DNA from: Armatimonadota bacterium
GTDB taxonomy: Bacteria; Sysuimicrobiota; Sysuimicrobiia; Sysuimicrobiales; Humicultoraceae
Length of the DNA: 56,923 nt
Assembly (NCBI GenBank): GCA_031081715.1
Contig: JAVHMA010000022.1
Coordinates: 1 to 56,923 of the forward strand
Reading direction: 5' to 3'
The notes under the pieces are model-generated. The model was not told the origin of the DNA. It saw only the letters and a list, made by a program, of their open reading frames with translations, and ran no database searches. Shown piece by piece: positions 24,230-32,990 of the stretch (its first letter is position 1; every line of letters starts with the position of its first letter). The position numbers and the translations under genes were made by a program.

Positions 24230-25339
24230 CTACTCGACGCCCTCCGCGGTCTCCCGGACGAGCTGGTCCACGACGTCGTGCAGGTTCCCGGTTCGCCGGA
24301 AGGTGTCGAGTTGCCGGTCGGCGCTCGACCCTTCCTCGAGGATGCGCAGCGCGTAGGCCACCTCGCGGCGGCTGCCGAGCTCGTCCACCACGTCGTCTAC
24401 GAACCACTCGACCAGCTCGCGAACCAGGTCGCGGGCGGGCAGCTCCTCGCGCCGGCCGAAGTCGATGAGCCGGCCATCCAGCCCGTAACGCACCGCGCGC
24501 CACTTGTTCTCCTCGATGAGCTCGGCCGGGTAGACGCGGAACGTCAGGTTGTCGCGCCGGAGCTTCCAGCATTTCGCGACGATCGCCTGGAAGAGCGCGG
24601 CCACGCAGACGGCCTCGTCCACCCGCGTGCAGACGTCGCAGATGCGGAACTCAAGCGTCGGGTAGTTCCAGTTGGGCCGCGCGTCCCACCAGATCTTGGT
24701 GCCGTCGGGGATGCTGCGGGTGCGGGCCAGCACCTCCACCATCGAGGCGTAGTCGGCCCACGACTGGAACACACGCGGGATGCCGGTGCGCGGGAAGTTG
24801 CGGAAGATGATGCTCCGGTACGACTTGAGCCCGGTGTTGCGCCCCATCCAGAACGGGCTGCTGGTGGACAGGCAGAGCACGTGCGGCAGCAGGTAGCGGG
24901 CCACGTTCATCGCGTCGATCAGGAACTCGCGGTCCTCGATGCCGATGTGCACGTGGGTGCCGAAGATCAGGAGCTGCTGGGCGAGCTCCTGCATGTCCTC
25001 CTTCACGCCCAGGTAGCGCTCGTAGGGCGTGATCTCCTGGGTGAGCCAGGACGAGAAGGGGTGCGTGCCGGCGGCCGCGATCGCCAGGCCGTTGCGGCTT
25101 GCGGCGCGGCGGATCTCACGGCGCAGCCGCACCAGCTCCCCCCGGGCCTCCGCGGCGGTGCGGCACACGCGCGTGCCGATCTCGACGATCGACTGGTGGA
25201 GTTCGGGCTTCACCTGCTCGCGGAGCGCGATCGAGTCGCCCTGGAGAATCTCGGTGATGTAGCTCCGCAGCTCGCGCGTCTGCGGGTCGATGATCTGGTA
25301 CTCTTCCTCGATGCCGATGGTCAGCGACGGGGGCTCCAC
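24230..25339 (-). CDS. Carboxylate-amine ligase of the GCS2/YbdK family
   Basis: A 369-residue protein of the glutamate-cysteine ligase type 2 family, which joins an amino acid to a carboxylate using ATP. Family motifs are TIGIEEEYQIID at the start, IVEIGTRVCRTA, AAAGTHPFSSW, the metal/substrate stretch FGTHVHIGIEDRE, WDARPNWNYPTLEFRICD and the C-terminal EEGSSADRQLDTFRRTG. Plant/proteobacterial GCS2 makes gamma-glutamylcysteine, whereas YbdK has only weak ligase activity, so the product here is open. It begins at a GTG 4 bases after the stop of the ATP-grasp gene, so the two are clearly one transcript and probably act in sequence. Confidence 0.85.
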   Translation of the reverse strand: MEPPSLTIGIEEEYQIIDPQTRELRSYITEILQGDSIALREQVKPELHQSIVEIGTRVCRTAAEARGELVRLRREIRRAASRNGLAIAAAGTHPFSSWLTQEITPYERYLGVKEDMQELAQQLLIFGTHVHIGIEDREFLIDAMNVARYLLPHVLCLSTSSPFWMGRNTGLKSYRSIIFRNFPRTGIPRVFQSWADYASMVEVLARTRSIPDGTKIWWDARPNWNYPTLEFRICDVCTRVDEAVCVAALFQAIVAKCWKLRRDNLTFRVYPAELIEENKWRAVRYGLDGRLIDFGRREELPARDLVRELVEWFVDDVVDELGSRREVAYALRILEEGSSADRQLDTFRRTGNLHDVVDQLVRETAEGVE

Positions 25340-25343
25340 GGCC

Positions 25344-26693
25344 CTAGCGCGCCTCCACGACGAACGTCGCGGTCGTCGAGCCGCCGCCGGCGGTGACGTT
25401 GAGCAGCGGGGCGGTGGACAGCCGGGTCATGCACCCGTCGACGTACTCGCCGGCGTAGACGTAGGGGTTGGTGTCCAGCATCCGGTCCAGGAGCCGCAGG
25501 CGGCCGTCCACCAGGCTGGGGTAGGGTTCCCGCGGTACGGCCACGCGCTCCTGCACGACGGCCCCTTCGGCCATCGCCGCCAACACCGCCCGCTCCCAGT
25601 CGCCCGGAGCGGTCTCCCATCCGAGCACCACGCCCTTCCCGCCGTACTCGTCATCGGGCTTCACCACGAAGCGCTCGCGCCGCTCCAGCACGAACGGGAT
25701 GAGGTCCACCGGCCGTCCCGCGTACGTGGTCGCGCGCTCCTCCAGCCGCCGGGTCCACGGCACGTGCGCGGCGATGGCGCGGCGCTCCTCCGCGTCGAAC
25801 ACCCCGGCGTTGCGCTCGTCGGAGAGCACGGCCAGGCTCGCCTTCTTGTGGAGGATCTTGCAGCGAAAGGGGTTGACCATGCAGGCGGCGCCGTCGCGGA
25901 CCGCGCGGATCACCGGGTGGTCCGCCCCGCCGCGCTCGACCAGCTCGCCGAGGAGCACGCGCTTGTAGATCAGGTCGGCGGGCCGGCCCTCGACGACGAG
26001 GCGGCCGTCGCGATACTCGGCGGTCCGCGGGTCGCCGATGAAGCTGTCCAGACCCGCTGCGCGGAAGTACTCGTCGAAGAGCACGAACTCGCTGTAGGTG
26101 GGCACCTCGCGCCAGTCGAGGATGACGATGCGGGGCGCGCGGCCCGCTCCGGCCCACCGCCGGTAGGCGTCGAGCAGCGCGTGCAGCAGGTGGGGCCGCC
26201 CGGGCAGCGGCCGCACGTCGAAGCGCCGCAGGAACGCGCGCATGACCGGCAGGGTGTAGAAGATCTCGGCCAGCGCGTCGGCGTAGGCAATCGCGGCCGG
26301 CGTCTCCGCGTTGTACTCGGTGAGCGCCAGCACCCCGTCCGGCGCCAGGAAGCCGTCGAGCCGCGCGGTCGGACTCGGCGCGGGGAAACCCGGGTCGGTG
26401 GCCAGGAGCGCCTCCTCCCACTCACGCAGGCCGAACTGCCGCCGGAACGCCGGGTCGGCCATCGCCGCCTCGTGGGCCCGGGCCAGGGCGCGCAAGAGCG
26501 GGCGCAGCCCGGTGCGCATGGCCCGGTACTGCTCGACCGTGAGGAACCGGGGGCGCAGCACCGTGCACAGCGCGCGCTCGCCGAAGAACAGACCGCGCCG
26601 CCGCAGGGCGTCGTCCAGCGCGGCCTGTGAGGCGGCCGCGAGATCGTCGGTCAGGAGGTCGTGGTAGACCGCGACGGCGTCGCCGGGGGACAC
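25344..26693 (-). CDS. Circularly permuted ATP-grasp family protein
   Basis: A 449-residue protein of the circularly permuted ATP-grasp type. Recognisable parts are ALTEYNAETPAAIAYADALA (substrate/Mg side), YKRVLLGELVE, NPFRCKILHKKASLAVLSD, the ATP-binding strand-loop FVVKPDDEYGGKGVVLGW and the Mg-binding end RLSTAPLLNVTAGGGST. Such enzymes form amide or peptide bonds through an acyl-phosphate. Together with the adjacent GCS2-family ligase it could build a small gamma-glutamyl or similar peptide, perhaps a low-molecular-weight thiol; that is inference. The start is a GTG 15 bases after the tpiA stop. Confidence 0.75.
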   Translation of the reverse strand: MSPGDAVAVYHDLLTDDLAAASQAALDDALRRRGLFFGERALCTVLRPRFLTVEQYRAMRTGLRPLLRALARAHEAAMADPAFRRQFGLREWEEALLATDPGFPAPSPTARLDGFLAPDGVLALTEYNAETPAAIAYADALAEIFYTLPVMRAFLRRFDVRPLPGRPHLLHALLDAYRRWAGAGRAPRIVILDWREVPTYSEFVLFDEYFRAAGLDSFIGDPRTAEYRDGRLVVEGRPADLIYKRVLLGELVERGGADHPVIRAVRDGAACMVNPFRCKILHKKASLAVLSDERNAGVFDAEERRAIAAHVPWTRRLEERATTYAGRPVDLIPFVLERRERFVVKPDDEYGGKGVVLGWETAPGDWERAVLAAMAEGAVVQERVAVPREPYPSLVDGRLRLLDRMLDTNPYVYAGEYVDGCMTRLSTAPLLNVTAGGGSTTATFVVEAR

Positions 26694-26708
26694 GATGCCC
26701 CCGGGATT

Positions 26709-27485
26709 CTAAGGCGCCCCGGAAGAGTCCTTCGTGGCGACCGCCCAGACGATGCGCGCGAACGCGTCGGCGTCGAGGCTGGCGCCGCCCACGAGCGCAC
26801 CGTCCACCTCGGGCTGCGCGGCAAACTCGCCGATCGTCTCTGGGGTCACGCTGCCGCCGTAGAGGATGCGGATCGCCTCGGCCGCCTCGCCGAACCACTC
26901 GCGGAGCCAGCCCCGCAGCAGCCCGGCCACGCGTCCGGCCTCGGCGCCAGTGGCGGGCCTTCCGGTTCCGATGGCCCACACCGGCTCATAGGCGATGACG
27001 AGCTGGCCGGCCTGGTCGGGCGGCACGTCGAGCGTCGCGATACGGACCTGCGTCTGCACGACCCGCTCGGTGCGGCCGCCGTCGCGCTCCTCCAGCGACT
27101 CGCCCACGCACAGGATGGGGATAAGCTCGTGCGCGAGCGCGGCGGCTACCTTGCGGCGCACGGTCTCGTCGTCCTCGCCGAGCAGGTGCCGTCGCTCGGA
27201 GTGGCCCACGATCACGTACGTGCAGCCCAGGTCCCACAGCATGGGCGCGGAGATCTCACCCGTGAACGCGCCGTGGGACTCCCAGTGGACGTCCTGCGCG
27301 CCGAGCTCGATCGGCGAGCCGGCCAGCGTGCGGCCGACCTCGGCCAGCGCGGTGAAGGGCGGGCAGACGACGACGTCGGCACCGTCCGCGGCCGCCAGCC
27401 GGTCGCGCACCCCGGCCGCCAGGTCGTGCGCCTCGCGCACAGTCGTGTGCATCTTCCAGTTCCCGGCCACCAGCCGTGTCCGCAT
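26709..27485 (-). CDS. tpiA: Triosephosphate isomerase
   Basis: A 258-residue TIM barrel that interconverts dihydroxyacetone phosphate and glyceraldehyde 3-phosphate. Catalytic residues are visible: Asn/Lys in VAGNWKMH, His in VIVGHSERR, Glu in AYEPVWAIGTG (with the flexible loop) and the phosphate-binding YGGSV and VGGASL. The ATG at 27485 has GGAGGG upstream; the open frame before it is a shadow of pgk. It lies 20 bases after the pgk stop in the gap-pgk-tpiA operon. Confidence 0.97.
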   Translation of the reverse strand: MRTRLVAGNWKMHTTVREAHDLAAGVRDRLAAADGADVVVCPPFTALAEVGRTLAGSPIELGAQDVHWESHGAFTGEISAPMLWDLGCTYVIVGHSERRHLLGEDDETVRRKVAAALAHELIPILCVGESLEERDGGRTERVVQTQVRIATLDVPPDQAGQLVIAYEPVWAIGTGRPATGAEAGRVAGLLRGWLREWFGEAAEAIRILYGGSVTPETIGEFAAQPEVDGALVGGASLDADAFARIVWAVATKDSSGAP

Positions 27486-27505
27486 GCGCCCTCCGCGCTC
27501 GTCTC

Positions 27506-28690
27506 TCAGACGTCCTGCAGGACCGCCACGCCGGGCAGCTCGCGTCCCTCGAGGAACTCGAGCGACGCGCCGCCCCCGGTGGAGATGTGCGTCATCCGGT
27601 CCGCCAGGCCGAACTCTTCGACGGCCGCGGCGGTGTCTCCGCCACCCACGACCGTGACCGCGGACGACGCCGCCATCGCCTCGGCGACCGCGCGCGTGCC
27701 GGCGGCGAAGGCCGGCACCTCGAAGACCCCCATCGGGCCGTTCCACAGCACGGTGCCCGCGCGCGCGATGACCGCGGCGAACGCGGCGGCGGTCCGGGGA
27801 CCGATGTCCACGCCTCGCATGTGCGCGGGGATCGCATCGGCGGGGACCACCTGCGCGTCCGCGCCCCCGGCGGGGTCGGTCGTGACCACCACGTCGTGGG
27901 GTAGCTCGAACGCCACCCCGCGCGCCGCGGCCGTGGCCAGGAACTCCCCGGCCATCGGCAGGTGCTCTGGGTCCAGGATCGAGCCGCCGATCTCGTAGCC
28001 CCGCGCGCGCAGGAACGTGTAGGCCATGCCGCCGCCGACGAGCAGCGCGTCGGCGCGGGTGAGCAGGTTGCGGATCACCGCGATCTTGTCCGAGACCTTC
28101 TTCCCGCCCAAGATCGCCACGAACGGCCGCGCCGGCGCGTCCAGCGCCCGTCCGAGGTACGCCAGCTCCTTCTCCATCAGGAAGCCGGCCACCGCCGGCA
28201 GGTACGCGGCCACACCCGCGGTCGAGGCGTGCGCGCGGTGGGCCGTGCCGAAGGCGTCGTTCACGTAGAGGTCGGCCAGGCGCGCGAGCCGGCGCGCAAA
28301 AGCCGGGTCGTTCGCCTCCTCCTCCGGGTGGAAGCGCAGGTTCTCGAGCAGCACCACGCTCCCGGGGGCGAGCGCGGCCACCGCCGCCTCCACCTCGGGG
28401 CCCACGCAGTCCGGCAGCAGCGGGACCGGCCGGCCGAGCAGCGCGCCGAGGCGCGCGGCCACCGGCGCCAGGCTCAGCGCCGGGTCGGGCTTCCCGCCCG
28501 GCCGCCCCAGGTGCGAGCAGAGCACGGCGGTGACGCCGTGCTCGAGCAGGTAGCGGATCGTCGGCAGAGCCTCGCGGATGCGGCGGTCGTCGCCGACGGC
28601 GCCGTCCTCCATCGGCACGTTGAAGTCGACGCGCACGAGCGCGCGCCGACCGCGCAGGTCGACGTCCCGGATCGTCTTCTTGGCCCTCAT
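27506..28690 (-). CDS. pgk: Phosphoglycerate kinase
   Basis: A 394-residue two-domain kinase transferring phosphate between 1,3-bisphosphoglycerate and ADP. The N-terminal substrate domain has [21 protein letters not shown] and [10 protein letters not shown]; the C-terminal nucleotide domain has [21 protein letters not shown] and [15 protein letters not shown]. Length is normal. The 82-base gap to gap contains a 17-bp perfect hairpin that probably affects the ratio of the two products. Confidence 0.97.
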   Translation of the reverse strand: MRAKKTIRDVDLRGRRALVRVDFNVPMEDGAVGDDRRIREALPTIRYLLEHGVTAVLCSHLGRPGGKPDPALSLAPVAARLGALLGRPVPLLPDCVGPEVEAAVAALAPGSVVLLENLRFHPEEEANDPAFARRLARLADLYVNDAFGTAHRAHASTAGVAAYLPAVAGFLMEKELAYLGRALDAPARPFVAILGGKKVSDKIAVIRNLLTRADALLVGGGMAYTFLRARGYEIGGSILDPEHLPMAGEFLATAAARGVAFELPHDVVVTTDPAGGADAQVVPADAIPAHMRGVDIGPRTAAAFAAVIARAGTVLWNGPMGVFEVPAFAAGTRAVAEAMAASSAVTVVGGGDTAAAVEEFGLADRMTHISTGGGASLEFLEGRELPGVAVLQDV

Positions 28691-28723
28691 GCCGTACTCC
28701 TCACCGTCGGGACCGGCCGCTCG

Positions 28724-28761
28724 CGCCGGGGGCCGCGGGCGGACGCCCGCGGCCCCCGGCG
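28724..28761 (-). other. Perfect 17-bp hairpin between gap and pgk
   Basis: Bases 28724-28740 and 28745-28761 are exact reverse complements around a 4-base loop (GGAC). The stem is all G/C, so it is extremely stable in RNA. No T-run follows on the minus strand, which argues against a rho-independent terminator. Intergenic hairpins in gap-pgk operons of other bacteria act as mRNA processing or 3'-stabilising elements that raise gap over pgk; that role is inferred here. Confidence 0.75.
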
Positions 28762-28772
28762 ACGGCGTCGGC

Positions 28773-29780
28773 CTAACCGCGTTCCGCCATGTAGTGCACC
28801 AGATCGGCCACGCGGCACGCGTAACCCCACTCGTTGTCGTACCAGGTCATGACCTTGGCCAGGCCGTCGATCACCTGCGTGAGCGGGCCGTCCACCACAC
28901 CGGACCGCGGATCGCCCTTGAAATCCATCGAGACGAGCGGCGCCTCGCTGTAGCCCAGGTAGCCCTTCATCTCGCCCTCGGCCGCCTCCTTGAAGGCGGC
29001 GTTGAGCTCCTCGGCCGTCGCCGTCTTCTCCAGGTCCACCGTGAGGTCCACGATGGACACCGTGGGGGTCGGCACGCGCAGCGCGATGCCCGTGAGCTTG
29101 CCGCGGAGCTCCGGAAGCACCAGGAAGATGGCGCGCGCGGCGCCGGTGCTGGCCGGGATGATGTTGAGCGCCGCGGCGCGCGCCTCGCGCAGGTCGTCGC
29201 TCACCACGTCGAGGATGCGCTGGGTGTTCGTGTACGAGTGGACGGTCGTCATGTGTCCGCGCCGGATGCCGAACCGCCGGCTCAGCACCTTCGCGGTGAC
29301 CGAGAGACCGTTGGTCGTGCAGGACCCGTTGCTCACGATCACGTGGCGCGCGGGGTCGTAGTGCTCGTGGTTGACCCCCATGTTCAGCGTGATGTCCTCG
29401 CCCTTGGCCGGCGCGCTGATGACGACCTTCTGCGCGCCCCCCTGGAGATGCCCCTTCGCCTTCTCCGCCGCGGTGAACCGGCCGGTGGACTCGACGACGA
29501 TTTCGGCACCGGCCTTCCCCCACGGGATGGCGGCCGGGTCGCGCTCCGCGAACACCATGATCTCGCGCCCGTCCACGACCAGCCGGCCGTCGCTGGTTCC
29601 CACCGTACCGGGATACGCGCCGTAGTTCGAGTCATGGGCGAACAGGTGGGCGTTGGTCTGGAGATCGGCGATGTCGTTGATCGCGGTGACCTCGATCGCC
29701 CCGGGATAGCGCTGGCGCATCGCCCGCAGCGTTAGGCGGCCGATGCGGCCGAACCCGTTGATGCCGACCCGCACGGACAT
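28773..29780 (-). CDS. gap: Glyceraldehyde-3-phosphate dehydrogenase, type I
   Basis: A 335-residue enzyme oxidising glyceraldehyde 3-phosphate to 1,3-bisphosphoglycerate. It has the Rossmann start [30 protein letters not shown] (the Asp after the second strand indicates NAD preference), catalytic Cys154 in [12 protein letters not shown], and the [12 protein letters not shown] end that contacts the nicotinamide. The second cysteine usually found four residues after the catalytic one is glycine here, a tolerated change. It starts 4 bases downstream of the DUF1290 gene and is first of the glycolytic set. Confidence 0.96.
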   Translation of the reverse strand: MSVRVGINGFGRIGRLTLRAMRQRYPGAIEVTAINDIADLQTNAHLFAHDSNYGAYPGTVGTSDGRLVVDGREIMVFAERDPAAIPWGKAGAEIVVESTGRFTAAEKAKGHLQGGAQKVVISAPAKGEDITLNMGVNHEHYDPARHVIVSNGSCTTNGLSVTAKVLSRRFGIRRGHMTTVHSYTNTQRILDVVSDDLREARAAALNIIPASTGAARAIFLVLPELRGKLTGIALRVPTPTVSIVDLTVDLEKTATAEELNAAFKEAAEGEMKGYLGYSEAPLVSMDFKGDPRSGVVDGPLTQVIDGLAKVMTWYDNEWGYACRVADLVHYMAERG

Positions 29781-29784
29781 TGAT

Positions 29785-30132
29785 CTACCTCCCGAGCTTC
29801 AGATAGTGCGTCAGCACGTCGCGCCGGATGAAGCCCACGTTGTCGAAGATGCGGATGGAGAAGGCGATGACCGCACCCAGGTAGATGTCGAGGCCCAGCA
29901 GGTCGCCGATCCCGGTCAGCAGCGCGGCGAACGCGGCGTTCACCACGAACCCGGACAAAAAGATACCGAGGTCGAAACGGTCCTCCACCTGCGCGCGCAG
30001 CCCGCCCAAGATCGTATCGATGGCGGCCAGGATCATGATCGCCGTGTACTTGACGTACCCGAGCGGGATCTCGACCGAGAAGAGGAAGCCCAGGGCGACG
30101 CCCAGGAACAGGCCGACGACGGGAAGCCACAT
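29785..30132 (-). CDS. Small basic protein, DUF1290 family
   Basis: A 115-residue protein with three or four membrane helices (VVGLFLGVALGFLF, YTAIMILAAIDTILGG, FLSGFVVNAAFAALL, YLGAVIAFSIRIF) ending RRDVLTHYLKLGR. It is a clear DUF1290/Sbp member. In Firmicutes, Sbp lies with DUF881 proteins near division genes, and its function is unknown. Here it is 6 bases after a DUF881 gene, keeping that partnership, but sits between ATPase and glycolytic genes. Confidence 0.85.
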   Translation of the reverse strand: MWLPVVGLFLGVALGFLFSVEIPLGYVKYTAIMILAAIDTILGGLRAQVEDRFDLGIFLSGFVVNAAFAALLTGIGDLLGLDIYLGAVIAFSIRIFDNVGFIRRDVLTHYLKLGR

Positions 30133-30138
30133 GGCCGT

Positions 30139-30909
30139 CTACTCCTTCTCGCTGACTCCAGCATACTCGAACCGGAAGGTGCCGCGGTAGGGCGGCACCT
30201 CGACCCGGGGGTAGGCGGCCAGCCGGACGGGGAAGTCGAAGGCGGCCAGCAACTCGATAGCGCCGCCGGGCCGGCGCAGGTACGCGGTCAGCCGCGCCCG
30301 GTCGCCGATGGCGGTGATGACATACGGCGGGGCCATGCGCTTGGTGTTGCACAGGATGGTCGTGCCCACGCAGTTGATGCCCGTGCTCGAGATGACGCGC
30401 TCGCCGTTGAGCGCGACCGCCTCGGCGCCGGCGGCCCACAACTCGGCGACCACCGCGGCAATATCGGTGTAGTGCAGGATGGTCTTGTTGGGGTCCTCGC
30501 CGGCCCGGGGCGGGCGCGTGCTGTCGTTCATCGTGACCACGACCCCGGGGCCTTCGAGTTCCGTGAGCCCCACGCGTGCCCGCAGCTCCTGCAGCTGACG
30601 GCTCAGGCGCACCGCGGCGGTCCGCCCCTCGGCGGCGGCGCGCTCGTACTCGGCCAGGCGCACGCGCAGCTCGCCCACCTGGCCCTCGAGCGCGGTCCGG
30701 CGGCGCTCCTGCTCGCGGAGCTCGAACGCCAGCTCCTCCAGCCGGGTGGACGGGATGCGCAGCGCGCGGCGGATCTGCCACTCGGTGCGGATCTGGGTGA
30801 CGGCCAGGAACCCCGCCAGCGCCAGCAGCACGGCCATCGCCGCGCCCCACCGCCCCGGCTGCGCCCGCGACGCGGGCGGCGAGGGGCCGGTGGCGCGGCG
30901 GTCAGGCAT
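30139..30909 (-). CDS. DUF881-family membrane-anchored protein
   Basis: A 256-residue bitopic protein: Pro/Arg-rich cytoplasmic start, one helix (AAMAVLLALAGFLAV), a coiled coil of about residues 55-110 (RLEELAFELREQERRRTALE and on), then the DUF881 domain (GVVVTMNDSTRPP, LHYTDIAAVVAELWAAGAEA, INCVGTTILCN, PPYVITAIGD). It resembles YlxX-type proteins linked to cell division and envelope in Gram-positives; the biochemical role is not known. Its ATG overlaps the end of the ATPase subunit D gene by 8 bases, so it is co-translated with the ATPase operon. Confidence 0.85.
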   Translation of the reverse strand: MPDRRATGPSPPASRAQPGRWGAAMAVLLALAGFLAVTQIRTEWQIRRALRIPSTRLEELAFELREQERRRTALEGQVGELRVRLAEYERAAAEGRTAAVRLSRQLQELRARVGLTELEGPGVVVTMNDSTRPPRAGEDPNKTILHYTDIAAVVAELWAAGAEAVALNGERVISSTGINCVGTTILCNTKRMAPPYVITAIGDRARLTAYLRRPGGAIELLAAFDFPVRLAAYPRVEVPPYRGTFRFEYAGVSEKE

Positions 30910-31543
30910 CCGCGGCCTTCGCCTCGAGCTTCTTCTTGATGCGCTTGAGCCGGAAGACGTCCTCGCGCGCGCGCTGCTCGAGGACCGACGAGATGTACCG
31001 TGTCTCGCCGCGCAGGCGCGGGATGACCACCTGCTCCAGGGCGTTGACGCGCCGGGTGGTCTTCTTGATCTCCTCGCCGATCTTCCGGAGCTTGATCTCG
31101 GTGGCCGCCACGGCCAGGATCGCGGCCACTACCTCTTCGAAGTTGGCGGCGCTCTCGATCGTGCGCGCACTGGTGGCGACGGGGTTCTGGCCCCGCTCGA
31201 GGGCCTGCCGGCGTACCGGCACCACCGCGACCTCGGGGATCTTGGTGCCCCACACGTTGCGCACCTCGATGTCGATGAGCAGGTCGCGCCGGGCAGGGAT
31301 AGCGGCCGCCTCGAGTGCCTCGCGGCCCTCGACCGCTTTCGCCACCGCCAGCAGGACGTAGGCGTCGCGGCACGCCGCCGCGAGCTGGTCGCGGGCCGCC
31401 AGCGACTGCCGGACGATCTTGAAGAAGTCGGCCACCAGCGCGTCCCGCTTGCGCTTGAGCAGATCGACGCCCTGCTGCGCGACGCGCAGCTGGTTGCGCC
31501 GCTGCAGCAGGTTCATGCGGGTCGGGCTGATGACCTCGGCCAT
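30902..31543 (-). CDS. V/A-type ATPase subunit D (central shaft)
   Basis: A 213-residue coiled-coil protein beginning ISPTRMNLLQRRNQLRVAQQ, with GTKIPEV in the middle and a basic helical C-terminus (VFRLKRIKKKLEAK). Subunit D is the rotating shaft inside the A3B3 head and, with F, couples catalysis to the membrane ring. It is the last ATPase gene of the operon, 27 bases after subunit B. Length is normal for bacterial V/A ATPases. Confidence 0.94.
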   Translation of the reverse strand: MAEVISPTRMNLLQRRNQLRVAQQGVDLLKRKRDALVADFFKIVRQSLAARDQLAAACRDAYVLLAVAKAVEGREALEAAAIPARRDLLIDIEVRNVWGTKIPEVAVVPVRRQALERGQNPVATSARTIESAANFEEVVAAILAVAATEIKLRKIGEEIKKTTRRVNALEQVVIPRLRGETRYISSVLEQRAREDVFRLKRIKKKLEAKAADA

Positions 31544-31570
31544 GCGCGTGCTCCTCTCGCCCCCGGGCGC

Positions 31571-32986
31571 CTAGCGGGTCGAGCGATCCTCCCAGAGCTT
31601 CTCCATCTGCTCGCCGAAGTAGTACCGGTCCACGTGGTCCTGCTTGATGCGCTTGAGCTCGCCGCGCGGGAAGTGCGAGAGCAGCCGCCAGCCGGTGGCC
31701 AGGGTCTCCTCGATCGTCCGGTCGGTCTGGCCCTGCCCGATGAACTCGCGCTCGAACTCCTCGGCGAACTTCAGGTAGAGGCGGTCGCGCTCGGTGAGCG
31801 CCTCCTCGCCGATGATCGCGACCAGGCGCCGGAGGTCCACGCCGTTGGCGTAGGAGGCGAAGAGCTGGTCCTTGACATTGGAGTGGTCGGCGCGCGTGCG
31901 CCCCTCGCCGATGCCGTCGTTCATCAGCCGCGACAGGCTGGGCAGCGGGTTGATCGGGGGGTAGATGCCGTTGCGGTGGAGCGCGCGGCTCAGCACGATC
32001 TGCCCCTCGGTGATGTAGCCGGTCAGGTCGGGGATGGGGTGCGTGATGTCGTCGTCGGGCATGGTGAGGATCGGAAGCTGGGTGATCGAGCCCTTGCGGC
32101 CCAGCACGCGGCCAGCGCGCTCGTAGATCGTCGCAAGGTCGGTGTACATGTAGCCGGGGTAGCCGCGCCGGCCCGGGATCTCCTCGCGTGCGGCGCCGAT
32201 CTCACGAAGCGCTTCGCAGTAATTCGTCATGTCCGTGAGGATCACCAGCACCTGCATGTCGAGCTCGAACGCCAGGTACTCCGCGGTCGTCAGGGCCATC
32301 CGCGGCGTCAGCAGCCGCTCGATCGCGGGGTCGTCGGCCAAATTGAGGAACACGACGCTGCGCGCGAGCGCGCCGGTCGCCTCGAACTGCTCGATGAAGT
32401 AGGCGGCCTCGCGCTGCGTGATCCCCATGGCCGCGAACACGACCGAGAACTCCTCCGCGGCGCCGAGCACCTTCGCCTGGCGCGCGATCTGCGCCGCGAT
32501 CTCGTTGTGGGGCAGGCCGGCGCCGGAGAAGATCGGCAGCTTCTGGCCGCGCACGAGCGTGTTGAGCCCGTCGATGGTCGAGATGCCGGTCTGGATGAAC
32601 TCCTTGGGTCGCTCGCGGGCCACCGGGTTGATCGGCGAGCCCACGATCGGCAGCCGCTTCTCGGGGATGATCGGGGGGAGCCCGTCGATGGGCTCGCCCA
32701 GGCCGCTGAACCGCCGGCCGATCATCTCCCGCGAGACGCCGATGCGCGCCACGTCCTCGCGCAGGCTCACCGAGGTCCGCGCCAGGTCCAGCCCGGCGGT
32801 CTCCTCGAACACCTGGATAACCGCGTTCCGCTCGGAGACCTCAATGACCTGGCCGCCGCGCACCCCGCCGTCGGGCAAGTGGATGTTGACGATCGCGCCG
32901 TAGGCCAGGTCCTGCGCGCCCTCGACGAACAGCAGGGGCCCCGAGATGTAGGAAATCGACTGGTACTGCTTGGTGGCCAGCGACAT
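31571..32986 (-). CDS. V/A-type ATPase subunit B
   Basis: A 471-residue non-catalytic nucleotide-binding subunit. It alternates with A in the head hexamer. Key parts are [45 protein letters not shown] (the B-type replacement for a P-loop; cited as positions about 125-150), [29 protein letters not shown] and TDLTG-like [12 protein letters not shown]. The missing canonical GxxxxGKT is expected in B subunits. It starts 4 bases after the stop of subunit A. Confidence 0.96.
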   Translation of the reverse strand: MSLATKQYQSISYISGPLLFVEGAQDLAYGAIVNIHLPDGGVRGGQVIEVSERNAVIQVFEETAGLDLARTSVSLREDVARIGVSREMIGRRFSGLGEPIDGLPPIIPEKRLPIVGSPINPVARERPKEFIQTGISTIDGLNTLVRGQKLPIFSGAGLPHNEIAAQIARQAKVLGAAEEFSVVFAAMGITQREAAYFIEQFEATGALARSVVFLNLADDPAIERLLTPRMALTTAEYLAFELDMQVLVILTDMTNYCEALREIGAAREEIPGRRGYPGYMYTDLATIYERAGRVLGRKGSITQLPILTMPDDDITHPIPDLTGYITEGQIVLSRALHRNGIYPPINPLPSLSRLMNDGIGEGRTRADHSNVKDQLFASYANGVDLRRLVAIIGEEALTERDRLYLKFAEEFEREFIGQGQTDRTIEETLATGWRLLSHFPRGELKRIKQDHVDRYYFGEQMEKLWEDRSTR

Positions 32987-32990
32987 GGCC

